A DNA stretch of 64,000 bases from Cacajao melanocephalus (taxonomy: Eukaryota > Chordata > Mammalia > Primates > Pitheciidae), in NCBI GenBank assembly GCA_963573385.1, contig CAUYLG010026670.1:1-64000 (forward strand), read 5' to 3'. Under the pieces are notes generated by a model. The model made no database searches and was not told where the DNA came from. It worked only from the letters and a program-made list of their open reading frames with translations. Both the position numbers and the translations under genes were made by a program. Position 1 is the stretch's first letter; each line of letters opens with the position of its first letter. Shown in pieces: positions 1-12,225 of this stretch.

Positions 1-173
1 CGCCGGCCAAAAAAGTCGCACTGGCGATCCGTGTGGCTCCTCCGCCGGGAATCTCCTAGTCTGTGGGCAACAAAAATTCGTCTGAAATTGCGGCGTCCAC
101 TCGCTCTCTGCGCTTTCACTGGGAGCTACAATCCTGAGCTGTTGTTAATCGGCCATCTTGGATCTCTCTCCTC
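1..173 (-). mobile_element. L1 (LINE-1) 5' UTR end, primate-age, continues left of window
   Basis: Read on the minus strand, this begins with the L1 5' start motif (CCAAGATGGCCGA at about 163-151), followed by the CAGCTC and TAGCTCCCAG blocks that typify the first 60 bases of primate L1 5' UTRs. The CpG-rich remainder resembles older L1PA/L1PB 5' UTRs. Only the first ~173 bases of the element lie here; the rest would run off the left edge. An intact 5' end is uncommon because most L1 copies are 5'-truncated. Subfamily is not assigned with certainty. Confidence 0.8.
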
Positions 174-194
174 AATAGTTCTTCTTAATGTGCC

Positions 195-415
195 ATGTTG
201 ATTGAGCACTTCCTAGGTACTAGGCTCTATGCTACATGGATTGTGCCGTTGGATCCTCCCAACCACCTGATGGATGCTATGGCTATTTCCATTTTACAGA
301 TGGAGGAAGTGAGACAGAGACATGTTCCATCCAACATGCAATGGAACTATGACCCAGATTTGAAAACCAAGTCTGTCTGCTCCCCAAGCCCATATTTAAC
401 TAATCACAGTGCACT
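195..415 (-). mobile_element. MIR SINE
   Basis: The order of motifs matches a reversed MIR: ATTGAGCACTT at 201, a CCATTTTACAGATG core at about 290-303, then degraded sequence resembling the tRNA-related head. Old and diverged. Confidence 0.7.
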
Positions 416-419
416 GATC

Positions 420-1600
420 CCATATATACTATTTGAGTAAACAAAAACCTTTGGAGATCTGTAAAGGCCAGAGGGCTCTCTCCAGGGGAGGAGGCCTAAC
501 AGGGGAACTGTCAGAGACGTAGCCATCAGTCCCTACCATGGGTGACCTGTTCTTGTGCCAGCAGGTCAATGGACACCAAAGGGACTGCCCTCTTTGCTGG
601 GTGGATCTGGGTCACACAGTCCCTTCACGTGGTTAGAGCTAATTCATGTCTTCTAGTCTCCCCTGCCTTGTCCCTAGTTCCCAGCCTTCTCTGCCCCCAC
701 CAGTTCCATCTTTCCTAAACCAGAGCAAACTGAGCCACACTCAGCTTTTTGTCCCCAGGCATGGATGGGGAATGAACAGCATTTTTTGTCCCCTGCTGTA
801 CAATGCCATTTGTTTGGGCACAGCTCTGGGGCAATGCAGGGGACGGGGGTTGAGGGGAGTGAGGCGAACACAACTCCCTTTCTCCAGGGCTGGGTAACAG
901 ACAGTCACTGCGCACCCAGCGGGAGGCTGGGCTCAGGCTGGAACGGCCATCCCCTGTGGGCTGCTCAAGAGGAAAAGAGATTGCTGCTCTGGTGGGCGTC
1001 CAGAGTTTCACAGTCAAGTGTCTGTGTCACCAGCACTGGCCATCCTCCCCCACACTCCCTGTTTCCCCAGCACCCCTCCTCCATCCCGTCCTGCAGTTTA
1101 GGATGAGAAAACCCTCTTGTTTGGGGTCTTTGCAATAACTGATGAAAGCCTTTTTTTTTCTTTTTAAGAATTCATCTCTGCATTCCAGTGGGGGCATTTA
1201 TCACCCGGTGCCCAGGCTGCAGACATCTCCCTCCTTAAGATCCTCCTGCCCAGAAAGGCAGCCTTGTCAAACACATGAAACCAGCCCCTCTGGACATCTG
1301 GACAAGGCACAGCCCTTTAGCCGAGCATGAGGCCGTCTTGAATGCTGCAGACAGTCAAAGGAGAGCCCTTGTTCCTGATCCAAATGGCCCAGTTTCATGG
1401 ATGCAGCTGGGCAGAGTGGTGGCGGCGGGGGTGAAGAAGGGAGCCAGCCCCCTTGGCTGGTGGCCCCAAGCACCTCCACAGGGCAATCTGAAATCTTTGG
1501 AAGAAGCTTCTAGACCCGCCTTAGTAACTTAGTAAGTCCACCAAAACTTAAGAAAGCTCAATTGGTAACTGGTAGTAGGTAACTACTGCAGTTGTCTGCC
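420..1600. other. Unique sequence, no gene seen
   Basis: Moderately GC-rich DNA with no recognisable repeat apart from a short T tract near 1148. Frames of 60-113 codons occur on both strands but overlap each other and show no domain, codon bias or splice structure. Confidence 0.5.
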
Positions 1601-2085
1601 TAGCACCCAATCTCCTAGTGAAAGAACCGTTCTTCCTTGTGAACAACCAATTCCATTAAAGGGTCTGAGCCTTCCACAGTGCCCCCCCCACCCTGCCAAT
1701 CCCCATACACTAGACTCCAAGACTCAGCCCTGGCTGGACAATCAGTGTACTGCAATACTCAGGCAGTCATTGGGCATTTGACACTAGGTCGACCAATCAG
1801 AGCCCTCCTTGGTACTTCCCTCCTAGAGATAAGAACTCTTTCCACCAGGGTAGGATGAGGCCTGCAGCTGCCAGCAGCCATCTTTTCCACCATGTGGCTT
1901 GAGGCTGGCTGGGAAATGAAGTGACAGAGCCCTAAAATTAGTGTTTGAGCCCCTAAATCCAGCTAGTCTGAAGCTATTTGTTGGACATTTCAGGTCTCTC
2001 CACCAATAAATTCTACTTTTTGCTACAGCTGGTTTGCGTTGCGTTTCTGTCATTTGCACCCCAAAGACACTGACTTCTAGTTCCT
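1600..2085 (+). mobile_element. Probable old solo LTR, family unassigned
   Basis: A CCAATCAG box (about 1794), a C-rich middle and a CCAATAAATTC polyadenylation-type signal (about 2003) followed by a GTTTCTGTCA-type end are the layout of an old mammalian LTR in plus orientation. Ends and target duplications were not located. An unrelated unique sequence cannot be excluded. Confidence 0.4.
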
Positions 2086-2916
2086 CCTCGAACAAATATA
2101 AAGTCCTCATATTGGCATTCGAGGCTGTCTGTGAAGTAGCCACAGCACAGCCAACCCAGGCCCCATGGGGCAGCTAGGCCAGCCTTGTCCCTGCTCCAGA
2201 AGCATCAATCCCAACCCAACCCTCCAAAAACAGGGATGCCCCTGACAAAGTTACCCTAGGAGGAACTATAACTTCAGGATTTCTGGTCAACTGTGGCCTG
2301 AAGAATCCCCGGGAGGAGCCCAACACCCTCACACTTTGCCCTGTGGTCTAGGCAAGGCTCTACCCTTGGCAGCAGGCCAGCAGCCAAGTCTGGGCACACA
2401 GCTCCCACCATGCCCCCAGCATGCTTGCAGCAGCACACTCCAGTGCCCCCAGTTGAAGGTACCAAAACAGGGGAATAGTCTCAGACTGCCCAGGGCCCAT
2501 CTGCTCTCAGCAGCATCTCAGGGCAACCCTCTTCAGGGCCAGTTACCAATCCTCCAATGTGAAAGAGCTGCAGCTGATTTCCAGCTGTGCAAGAAGGTGA
2601 GAGCATACAGGATCAGCAATTTGGGCAAGGCTCTTCGGGCAGGCCAGGAGAGGACCCCCAGAAGAGCTAGGCTTCCTGTTTATCTAGGCAGCTTGGGCCT
2701 GAGTGTTGCATTTTTACTCCACTAACACAGGGCTGGAATTTGCTTCCCCAACTACAAGGTAAGAGACTCCAGTTACATTCATAGCTCTCTCTCAACACCA
2801 ACACACACCCAGTGCCTTGCACAGAGTAGGCATTATGGCAAAGCTGCTGAAATTGAAAGCAAGCTTTAGGCTCAGAATTGATGTTTAGGCACACTGGTAA
2901 AATTGAACCAAGTGTT
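2085..2916. other. Unique sequence, no gene seen
   Basis: No repeat or RNA gene recognised. A 129-codon plus-strand frame (2336-2725) lacks any known motif and is treated as chance. Confidence 0.5.
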
Positions 2917-2932
2917 AAGATATTGAAATACT

Positions 2933-3238
2933 GGCCGGGCGTGGTGGCTCACGCCTGTAATCCCAGCACTTTGGGAGGCCGAGGCAGGCAGATCATGAGG
3001 TCAGGAGTTCAAGACCAGCCTGGCCAACATGGTGAAATCCCGTCTTTACTAAAAATATAAAAATTAACTGGGCATGGTGGCACGTGCCTGTAATCGCAGC
3101 TACTAGGGAGGCTGAGGCAGGAGAATTGCTTGAACCAGGACCTGGGAGGCAGAGGTTGCAGTGAGCCGAGATTCATGCCACTGCACACCAGCTTGGGTGA
3201 TATAGTGAGACTCCGTCTCAAAAAAAGAAAAAAAAACC
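2933..3238 (+). mobile_element. Alu (AluSc-like), full length
   Basis: Full dimeric Alu beginning GGCCGGGCGTGG and ending in an A-rich tail. A perfect 16-base target duplication (AAGATATTGAAATACT) lies at 2917-2932 and 3239-3254, which fixes both ends. The GATCATGAGGTCAGGAG segment suggests the Sc/Sp branch. Confidence 0.95.
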
Positions 3239-3254
3239 AAGATATTGAAATACT

Positions 3255-3627
3255 TAGGTGAAGGTTAGTAAATAACCATTGACCCAAATTCCCTAAGGGT
3301 TCCTTCTGCCACCTAGACTTCCAACTTTCCTATAATCCACCAGCTGAAGGGTTAACTCTGGAGCCCTAGACCAGCCCCGATAGAGCACCAAGGGACCATT
3401 TTGATAGGTGAGTGGCCAGGCCTTCCTGGTGGTTAAATATTCTCTCATCATTAGTTAAGCAGAAGGGCCAGTGGCTGAGGGCAAGTGAACCAAAGGCCAA
3501 ACCCTGAGGCATGGGCCACTGAGTCCTCACCAAGGACAGAGGTGACCACTGAGCTTCACTGGCATTTGTCACTGAGCCTCCCTCTCCAATGCCTAACCTC
3601 TCTGCCAGGTCTCTGGTATAGCACATA
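3255..3627. other. Unique sequence, no gene seen
   Basis: No recognisable repeat, exon or RNA gene. Confidence 0.45.
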
Positions 3628-3688
3628 CGTGTATGTGTGTGTGTGTGTGTATTGAGTGTGCAGTATGTGTGCACCTGTGTGTGTGTGA
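3628..3688 (+). repeat. (TG)n microsatellite, imperfect
   Basis: Two runs of TG dinucleotides separated by an interrupted TGCA-rich spacer. Frames across it are simple-sequence artefacts. Confidence 0.9.
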
Positions 3689-3833
3689 ACAACCAGGCAC
3701 AAAATAAACCTCAATGGATCCATTCCACTAGCCTTCTTCCCCCTCCGTGTTCCGCCCCAAGTCATTTTCTACCTCACACTTGCTATTTCTCATGCTCTTC
3801 CCCTGATGACCACACACCAGATGAGAACATCAT

Positions 3834-4038
3834 CAAGAGCCTACTTTATGCCAGACTCTTTATCTATAGCAGTCCTAAGTAAGTACTGTCACCTCCATTT
3901 TACAGAACAGAAAACTGAGGCTCAGAAGAGTTAATTATGTTGCTCCAAACCAGAAGCAGGGCTAAGATTTGAACCCAGGTCTGAGGGTAGGGTACACCAG
4001 CACCCACAACCTTTCCACTGTACTCCGCTGTCTCCAAT
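3834..4038 (-). mobile_element. MIR SINE
   Basis: Reversed MIR order: CTACTTTATGCCAG, then CCATTTTACAGAACAGAAAACTGAGG in two parts, then TTTGAACCCAGG. Well preserved for its age. Confidence 0.85.
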
Positions 4039-4120
4039 ACGGTCACATGCAAAAGAAGCTGCCTGTAGTGTGGGTAGCTATTTGGAACCATTCTGAAAAT
4101 GGTTTGGCTCTCCTTCCCTG

Positions 4121-4230
4121 CCTGGATTATAAGCCCTCAGGTGCAGAGACTCTATTTTTTCTCTCTCCTTGAGCCCCGTCTTCCTCCAGTGCTGGCATTA
4201 TTCAGGCACTCAATCAATATTGATTAAATT
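4121..4230 (+). mobile_element. L2 LINE 3' end fragment
   Basis: TATAAGCCCTCAGGTGCAGAGACT followed by TCAGGCACTCAATCAATATT (read with spacing) matches the pattern of an L2 3' end (stop-rich, ending in CTCAATAAATATT). Short and diverged. Confidence 0.5.
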
Positions 4231-4294
4231 GAGTATCATAAGATGCACAGAACTAAGCCATGCAGCCAGGAGGGCAGCAAATCTTTTAAAAATA

Positions 4295-4455
4295 GCTAGC
4301 TGTGGGACATGTTACTTATCATCTGTGGTCTATGAAAGGGAAATAATATTAGTATCTACTTCATAGGTTTGTGGTCAGGTTCACATGCAAAAAAGATGTT
4401 GAGTATACAACACAGGACTGACACACAGTAAGTGTTCAATAAATACTAGATAATA
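4295..4455 (+). mobile_element. MIR SINE
   Basis: Forward MIR: AGCTGTGGGACATGTTACTTA, a TAGTATCTACTTCATAGG segment and AAGTGTTCAATAAATACTAG at the end. Confidence 0.75.
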
Positions 4456-4459
4456 TAAT

Positions 4460-5535
4460 TGTTATTATTCCCACCCAATGGTCTGAGCCTGAAGCAAGCT
4501 TTTTAATTCCCTTTGCTCCATGGCAGCTCTGCCAATTGCTTCCTTCAGAGAGGAAAACACCCAGGAAGACAGATCTACATAACCCAACAACTGTCTTTCC
4601 GGCTCTCGTGGCAGGACGTGAACTACTTTTAAGGTCGCTCATAAACGCACTGCTCTACTGAGACCCTCGGGGGGTGGCAGAGGGGCTGCCAAGCAAACCA
4701 TTTTGTGTCTTATTTAGAAGCAGTCTTACACGCTGGTGTAAAGGTCGCCGTAATGTGGCCCACATGACTGAGCTTGTGTCCAGCAAAAGTCTGTAGCCAG
4801 GATCCACTGTTGAACCTGTTCTTGCTTCCTGCAGGTCACCAAGCACAGACACACTGCATGCCTGAATGCCAAAATCATTTAATGATTTACAAAGATTGAG
4901 ATCAATGGCTTTAGAAATTTCTGGGAAGCAGTAACTCAGTGAGCTGTGGAAGGTTCTCAATTTGCTGTCTGCAGCCTGGCCCTGTGGCAGGATTTATGCT
5001 GAATGGGCTCCACAAGGCAAATATATCCTGGGATCAGGCCCCATCCAATCACCCCGCCCAGGAAGTGCTGGCATACTAACATCACCCTCGCAGCTGCCAA
5101 GTCCCCCTTGCTCTGATGGGCACTCTCTCATTTCACATTAATTAGAAGGCCATTTTCCAAGCATTTCCATCCCATAATGAAGGGCTTTCTGCAGTGGCTC
5201 AGTGAAATATTAAAACATCTGACTTGGAAACTTAAGAAAAATCCATCCTGCCTGCTCAGTCTGTATACTGTATAACCCTTCACATTCGGGGAGGAACGGG
5301 GACAGAATAAGTTCAGAAATAAGGACAGCTTGTCCCAGATTCTGGCAGAGGAAATGGGGTGAAGGGTGAAATGACCACACCACCATCATCAAATACTGAC
5401 CACTGTGCTGTCCTCCTTCCCTCACATCTGCCTCTAATGGGGACTGGGGGGAGCAGGAGAGAAGAAGGGATGGGAGAATAGGGAACACAGGATGAATATA
5501 AGAACCTGGAAGAGGACAGAGCAGTCCCCTTGTGG
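4460..5535. other. Unique sequence with possible constrained block 4870-5220
   Basis: No interspersed repeat seen. The part around 5110-5220 is AT-rich with homeodomain-type cores (CATTAATTAG near 5138), CCATTTTCCAAG and clean, non-decayed sequence, which is how conserved non-coding elements often look. No coding evidence. Confidence 0.35.
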
Positions 5536-5539
5536 TAGA

Positions 5540-5989
5540 TGGTTATTTTGGTGACTCACTGTAAACTACAACTCCCAGTATTCACCCCCTTGTGTAGTTC
5601 CCCCCACCAACTCTGACTCTGTGTGGCCATGTGACTTGCATTGGCCAATGGGGCCTTAGCAAAAGTGATGCAGACAGAAGCATGTGCACAATTGTTCTCT
5701 TGGAACACTGTTGGGGGCCAGCCAACATGCAAAGTAGTCCAAGCCCTTTAGAGAGACCATGTGGAAGACCCCAGCCTTCCAGCCATGCCCACCAAAGAGC
5801 CAGGTGTATGAATGAAGCTATCTCAGACAGCCCAGTCCCTTCTACTATTGCCTTTAGTCCCATGAGATACCCCAAGCAAGACCAGCAGAAGAGTCACCCA
5901 GCTGAGCACTAAACCCATAGAATCATCAAAAATAATAAAAATCATTTTTGCCAAGGTAGTTTGTTACTCAGCAATGAAGAACTAAAACA
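5540..5989 (+). mobile_element. MLT1-type solo LTR (ERVL-MaLR)
   Basis: Contains GGCCATGTGACTTGCATTGGCCAATGGG, a CATGTGGAAGACC-like segment, GACCAGCAGAAGAGTCACCC and the terminal TTTGTTACTCAGCAATGAAG (read in parts), the usual MLT1 order. No internal retroviral sequence was seen beside it. Confidence 0.85.
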
Positions 5990-7185
<1,196 letters not shown>

Positions 7186-7313
7186 TCAAGGACAAAAGAG
7201 ATTTAATCAAACAATGAACAAGGGCTCACTTAGCACAGTCATGTTGCCACCTGGGCATGGAAGGAGAAAGTTTTACTCAAGCCAGACATCCCATACGTTC
7301 CCAAGATGATCAT

Positions 7314-7745
7314 TGTTAAAGCAAACTAAATATGACCTGAGAAGGACTCCATACATCTATATTTGAGTCTTTGTGGATGAACTGTAACCTAGCTTAATAG
7401 TCAGACAAAATTGAAAACCTAACTTAATAGTATGCACCTGTAACAATGGCTGGGTGTTGGCTAATCCCAGCGGCCATATATCAACCACCTATAGACTACT
7501 GAATGTTCAAACTGCTTTCAAATAAGGCAATTGTCGAGCTGTAACCAATCTCGCTGTTTCTGTACCTCACTTTCGATTCCTGTACATCACTTTACCTTTT
7601 TTGTCTATAAATTTGTTCTGACCATGAGGCACACCTTGAGTCTCTATGAATCTGCTGTGATTCTGGGGGCTGCCCAAGTCACGAATCATTCATTGCTCAA
7701 TTAAACTTCAAATTTAATTGAGCTGAAGTTTTTATTTTATCATCA
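7314..7745 (+). mobile_element. Solo LTR, subfamily unassigned
   Basis: Starts TGTT, has a TATA-type TCTATAAATT (about 7603) and a GCTCAATTAAAC polyadenylation region, and ends in TTTTATTTTATCATCATCAACA (in parts). This is the complete promoter-to-poly(A) layout of an LTR. The exact family was not recalled. Confidence 0.65.
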
Positions 7746-7749
7746 TCAA

Positions 7750-8390
7750 CATTAAAATGCCACAAGTCACTCAGTGCCCTCCCATCAAGCTAAAGCAATA
7801 AACAAGGAATCATACAGCACCAAAACAAGATGTTCAATAAAGAAAATGCATGGATCTATGACACAGAGCCACTGTCTTGTTTTGGTTTGTTTGGGGCTCC
7901 AAACAAATTAACCCAGTTTCCAAATTTCCAATTTCCAAATTAACCCAACTTCCCGGGGACCTTCCTGATAAGCAAGGTTTCCAATAAGTAAGGCCTGATG
8001 TAAGGCAGTCCTGTTATCCATCTAGAATTTCCCTACAAGCTCCCACAAAAGTACTATTCTATTTATTTTCTTGAGATACATATGATCCAGTATAGAAGAA
8101 ACATGGACGGCCCCAGGTGTGAGGTGTATTTAGAATTCAGTGCCTCTCACCTGAATGTTTCAGATAGGTGTTCAGAAAGCTATCTTTAGTCTTTCTTCGC
8201 CCCACCTGTTTCTTCTCCCCACCTGTCTCCCTTGGGTTGGCTCCACTGATTTTCCCCAAGTTCCCAAGAAGCAGAAGCAAGAAGCTTGAGGGAACAATTA
8301 ATGAAGCAACTGCAATTCTTGACCTGGGAACATAGGTAGCATTTGCAACTTATGGGCCAGGAACAAAGAAAGAAAAGTAACAAGAGATAG
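7750..8390. other. Unique sequence, no gene seen
   Basis: Contains a small self-complementary patch at about 7910-7945 (AATTTCC / CCAAATT units). Otherwise unremarkable. Confidence 0.4.
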
Positions 8391-8645
8391 TGAATGAGCA
8401 ATTACCTTGTTTCAGGCACAGTTTTAAATGTAGATGCACTATCTTATTTAATCCTCACAACAACATTAGGAAGTTGGTACTTTTATTATCTTCACTATAT
8501 GGATGAGAAAACTGAGGTTCTGAGAAGTTCAGCAGTTGACCCAAGGGGACGCAGCTAGGAAGTCGGGGTGTGGGGTGTGGCGGTTGAGCCTAGGAAGAAT
8601 CCAGGTCAGCCTCTAGGAGCTAAGCCCCCTAACCTATCAGATGCC
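8391..8645 (-). mobile_element. MIR SINE
   Basis: Reversed MIR: TTTAATCCTCACAACAACATT, ATGGATGAGAAAACTGAGG and a degraded head region follow in order. Confidence 0.8.
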
Positions 8646-8714
8646 CCATGCCCTCTAAGAACCCTAAAGTGGCAGAGGACATTCTGAGCTGACTTCTGAA
8701 AAGGGTGTATTCTT

Positions 8715-8832
8715 GCCAGGCGTGGTGGTTTATGCCTATAGTCCCAGCTACTGGGGAGGCTGAGACAGGAGGATCCCTTGAGCCTAGGAATTCAAATCCA
8801 GCCTGGGCAACACAGCAAACCTTGTCAAGAAA
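8715..8832 (+). mobile_element. Alu left-monomer (FLAM-type)
   Basis: One monomer only: GCCAGGCGTGGTGG, GTCCCAGCTACTGG, GCCTGGGCAACACAGC. It ends in an A-rich stretch that passes into the microsatellite. Confidence 0.8.
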
Positions 8833-9026
8833 CAAAGAAAGAAAGAAGGAAGGAGGAAGGGAGAGAGGAAAGAAGGGAGGCAGGGAGGGAGGGAGGCAGG
8901 AAAGAAGGAAGGAAAAGGAAAGGAAGGAAGGAAAAGGAAAAGAAGGAAGGAAAAGGGAAAGAAGGAAGGAAGGAAGGAAGGAAGGAAGGAAGGAAGGAAG
9001 GAAGGAAGGCAGGCAGGCAGGCAGGC
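8833..9026 (+). repeat. (GGAA)n / (GGCA)n purine microsatellite
   Basis: About 190 bases of AAGG/GAAA units ending in five GGCA units. It directly follows the FLAM tail, so it probably grew from the A-rich tail. Several 80-166 codon frames on both strands are artefacts of it. Confidence 0.95.
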
Positions 9027-9029
9027 GTT

Positions 9030-11100
9030 CTGGGCCTGCACTGACCATGTGGCTTTGCCTGCTCCAACAGGACATTCTCTGAAGTAGGATGGGGACAGCT
9101 TTGTATTCTCCAGCTCAGGAATCTTCAGCAGCGATGAGTTGAGGGTCTCTCTGCTTCCCTTTTGCAGTCTAGGCATGTGGGAAGGTGACAAGAGCCAGCT
9201 GCTGCTCTCAACACAGTCAGCCACAGCTGGCCATGACCAAACCCTGGAAAGGGGTGTGGAAGCTGCTTCAGATTCACCAAACAAAGCATGTAGGCTAGGG
9301 TGCTAAGGACCAGGTTGGCCCACTCTGTACCGATGTGACACTCCAACCGCAGGCCCGAAGTCCCCCATCCCTGACCCCTACAAAGCCCCTCCCAGACAGA
9401 CAGTAGCATCCATGTCTTCCAGCTGGGCAGGCTGCTGAGGGCGAGTGGGTATACCATCCCCTCCCTCTTGGCACCAACTTTTCCCTGGCTGCCTCATCCC
9501 CAAGGCACAAGATTTACAAAGACTAAGATGTAAAGAACAATTGAAAACAGGACCATAGGAGAGGCCAAAGATTAACACACAAACAATGAAATCATGGGAG
9601 AGATATTTGCAGCCTCCGTGGAAGGAATATTTGAGGGTGAGGTCTCTCAAGTTCACCAATAGGTCACCAACTGGCCATCGAATACTTCTGGTAAAAACCG
9701 GGTCCAGGGACAGCCTGTCATCCCCACTGACCCATCAGAAGGAAAGCAGACTGAAACAGGGGTCCCAAAGCTCCCCTGCTGCACCTGCTGTTAACCCTTT
9801 CATTGTTGGATGGGGGACTAATGGAGGGGCCAGGGAGAGGGGTACTTGGGTAGTTGAGGCTGTTTACCAAGAAGCACGGTGGATTTTGATATTTTAACAG
9901 CTGCTACGGCCTGGCTGGAGCAGGCCAGCTTGTATGACCTTGTATGAGCCAGGACAGGGCCTCCTGGTGGCTGGGAAGCCCCCAGGGACAGATGACTGCT
10001 CTGTAAGGCAGGTTCCCTCAAGCCCCTAGAAAGGAGCCCTCATGAAAGAGGGTCCCTTCTCAAGCACACTCTCTGCCACCACCACTCCAGATGCATGGCA
10101 TCCCATAGGGCTAGCTCATGGAGAAATCATCCCCACAGGGAGGACAGAATGATTTGCACTGAGCCTCTCAGGCGCTCTCGCTCTCACTCTCTCCCTCTCT
10201 CTCTCTCTCTCTCTTTCTCTGGCCCAATGCCTGGTCTTTGAGGCTGCCTTTGTGAGAAGGAAGAGGCCAAGGCCCCCACTGGCTATTCTCTGTGCAGAGC
10301 TAAGTAGCCTGGGGGGCTGGGAGGAAGCCCTTGACCCCAGGGGCCCTAAACTGCGGCTGACAGCAGGCAGCAAGGGGGGCCCTTGGGAACGCGCTTTATT
10401 GAGGAACATTTGTCTTCATTTGGGGCAGTCTACATCTCATCCCACAGGCATGCCCTGAGGCCCAAGTCTCCCTGACCTCTACCCTGACTGTCTCTGCACT
10501 GCAACCCCGGTACCCTGCCCTGGATTGAAGGGGAAGTTGTCTCTTAAAACTCCTTGGGGCCAATGTGACAGACATCAGGGAAGAATAACAGGAAATTCCC
10601 TGCAGCACCCCGGAAGGCTCCCAGCCCCTGCCCAGGAAAAGAGACCTCAGATAGGGGTGGGCACAGAGTCAGCCCCAAAGACCTGGGTCCTCCTGGGCTA
10701 GTGATTCTGCTAATTCCAACTCAATTTCAGCATAATAGCCGTAGGTTTGGATAATGAAAAAATATGTACCTATGGTTTTCAGTATGCAAACTAAAGAATT
10801 AAATCTCAAAATCATTGTGGTTGGTCAGGAGGTCCCCAGATACTGTCTTCTCTCTCATAGAGACTCTGGTGGAAAGGACTCTGCAAGGGGCTTTAGAACC
10901 TGAAAATATCAGAGGGTAAGATCGTGGTGTCTTTCTTTTCCTGAAAAAGTCAGGATATTTAAAATGTTAGAAGACCACGAACTATGCCCTAGATGCTACC
11001 ACAAATCTGGGGAGCTGTTAATAAATCATCTCACCTCTCTGTGCCTCATTTTCCAATTTTTAAAAAACTGCCTAATCATCAAAGAAGAGGGCCGGAAGCT
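9030..11100. other. Unique sequence upstream of CpG island
   Basis: No strong interspersed repeats. Two stretches look clean and could be constrained: 9480-9660 and 10690-10830, the latter AT-rich with ATGAAAAAATATG and TATGCAAACTAAAG. A short MIR scrap may lie at 11010-11060. No coding exon identified. Confidence 0.35.
10174..10220 (+). repeat. (CT)n microsatellite
   Basis: A run of CT units with few interruptions, ending TTTCTCTGG. Gives rise to an RE-repeat frame on the minus strand, which is not a gene. Confidence 0.9.
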
Positions 11101-11104
11101 AGGC

Positions 11105-12225
11105 TACCCAGGCGCGACGCTGTTTACACCCCAGGCCCAGGTTCTCAGCTCGGCTTTGCGGAGGAAAGGCTTGGAATCTCTCTGGGCCTGGAGAGTTAGC
11201 ACGAAAGGCTTTGGTTAGCTGCGCGGTGCTGAGCGCAGCTCTACAGCGAGGTTTAGGGAGCTGCTGTGCGGGAGGCACAAGACACGTGGCGCACCTCGCT
11301 CCAGCACTTTGCAAACGCACGTCAGCGCGGGGCCAGGTCGGCTGGCCCCCGGGGGTGTCGAAGACGGGGCACCAGAGGTCCTATGTGGTTTCGTCGCGTT
11401 AAAAACGTAGGTCCTTAAGAGGCCAGCCGCGTCCGACCTCCACGCCCCTGCCCGGCGCGCCGCCGTGCTTGCCAACCCCGTTCGCTGGATTCATTTCCAT
11501 CTGGAGCGCGGCGCGCCCCAGGCGCCCTTATCTCGCCGCCGCCGCAGCTCTGCAGGCGCGGGCGCCCGGGGCTCCCTCCCTTCCTCTCCCCTCCCCCGCC
11601 CGCGCCTTTGTCTGGCCCGGCGGCGCGCTCGGAGCCAGCAGGGCGGGTAATTGGCGGCCAGAGGAGGCGAACGGGCCGGCCTGGCCTCCGCTAATGAGCG
11701 GGCGGAGCCGCGGGGAGGGCGCGGCAAGGCTCGGGCGCGGAGCCGGGGAGGGGGCTTCTGTGGTCGCGCGGACCCCGCGATGGCCCTCCGAGTCCTGGCC
11801 GCCCCCTCCCGGGCTCTGGCGAGGACCGGCGCCCCGAGGGACATCCCTTCCTCCTCCCTTCTCCCTCCCGTATGCCGTCCTCCGCGCGCTCCAATTACCC
11901 TGCGGCCGTGCCAAGGCCTGCGGCTGCCCCCGAGTCCCCGGAGAAGTGCCAGGGACAGAACGCGCGGGCGGGAGAGCAGAAGGAGGGGGCTCCCTGGGGG
12001 CTTCACTGCACTGCAGGGGACCCCAGCGGCCCTGCCGCCTCTGGGGCATGGCCATCGTTGTTGGGGGGCGCCTCCGGGTCCGATGCCAGAGAGCTCTCTT
12101 AGGGAAGCCCGCAGACAGCTGCGAAACCTGCTCCAATATAGATGGTGATAAAACCCACCTGGTTTCTAAATTAATTATACTGAATCCGCCGCGCTCTGCC
12201 GGCCCGGAGCTACACTTGCGGGGGT
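11105..12225. promoter_or_regulatory. CpG island, candidate promoter
   Basis: About 1.1 kb where CpG is frequent (for example eight CpGs in the 60 bases from 11461) in a window otherwise CpG-poor. It contains GC boxes at 11596-11601 (CCGCCC), 11641-11646 and 11700-11705 (GGGCGG), and an inverted CCAAT box (ATTGG, 11650-11654) close to them. No TATA box was seen, as usual for island promoters. Overlapping frames of up to 272 codons run on both strands; this follows from stop-codon scarcity in GC-rich DNA, so none is called a gene. A non-coding or 5' untranslated first exon is possible but neither strand nor start site can be read from sequence alone. Confidence 0.75.

Noticed and set aside
3628..3688. 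TG repeat as possible Z-DNA regulatory element
   Set aside because: Short and interrupted; nothing beyond sequence composition supports a role.
8629..9284. Frames of 80-166 codons rich in FLPSF or GRKEGRKE repeats
   Set aside because: They are translations of the GGAA microsatellite.
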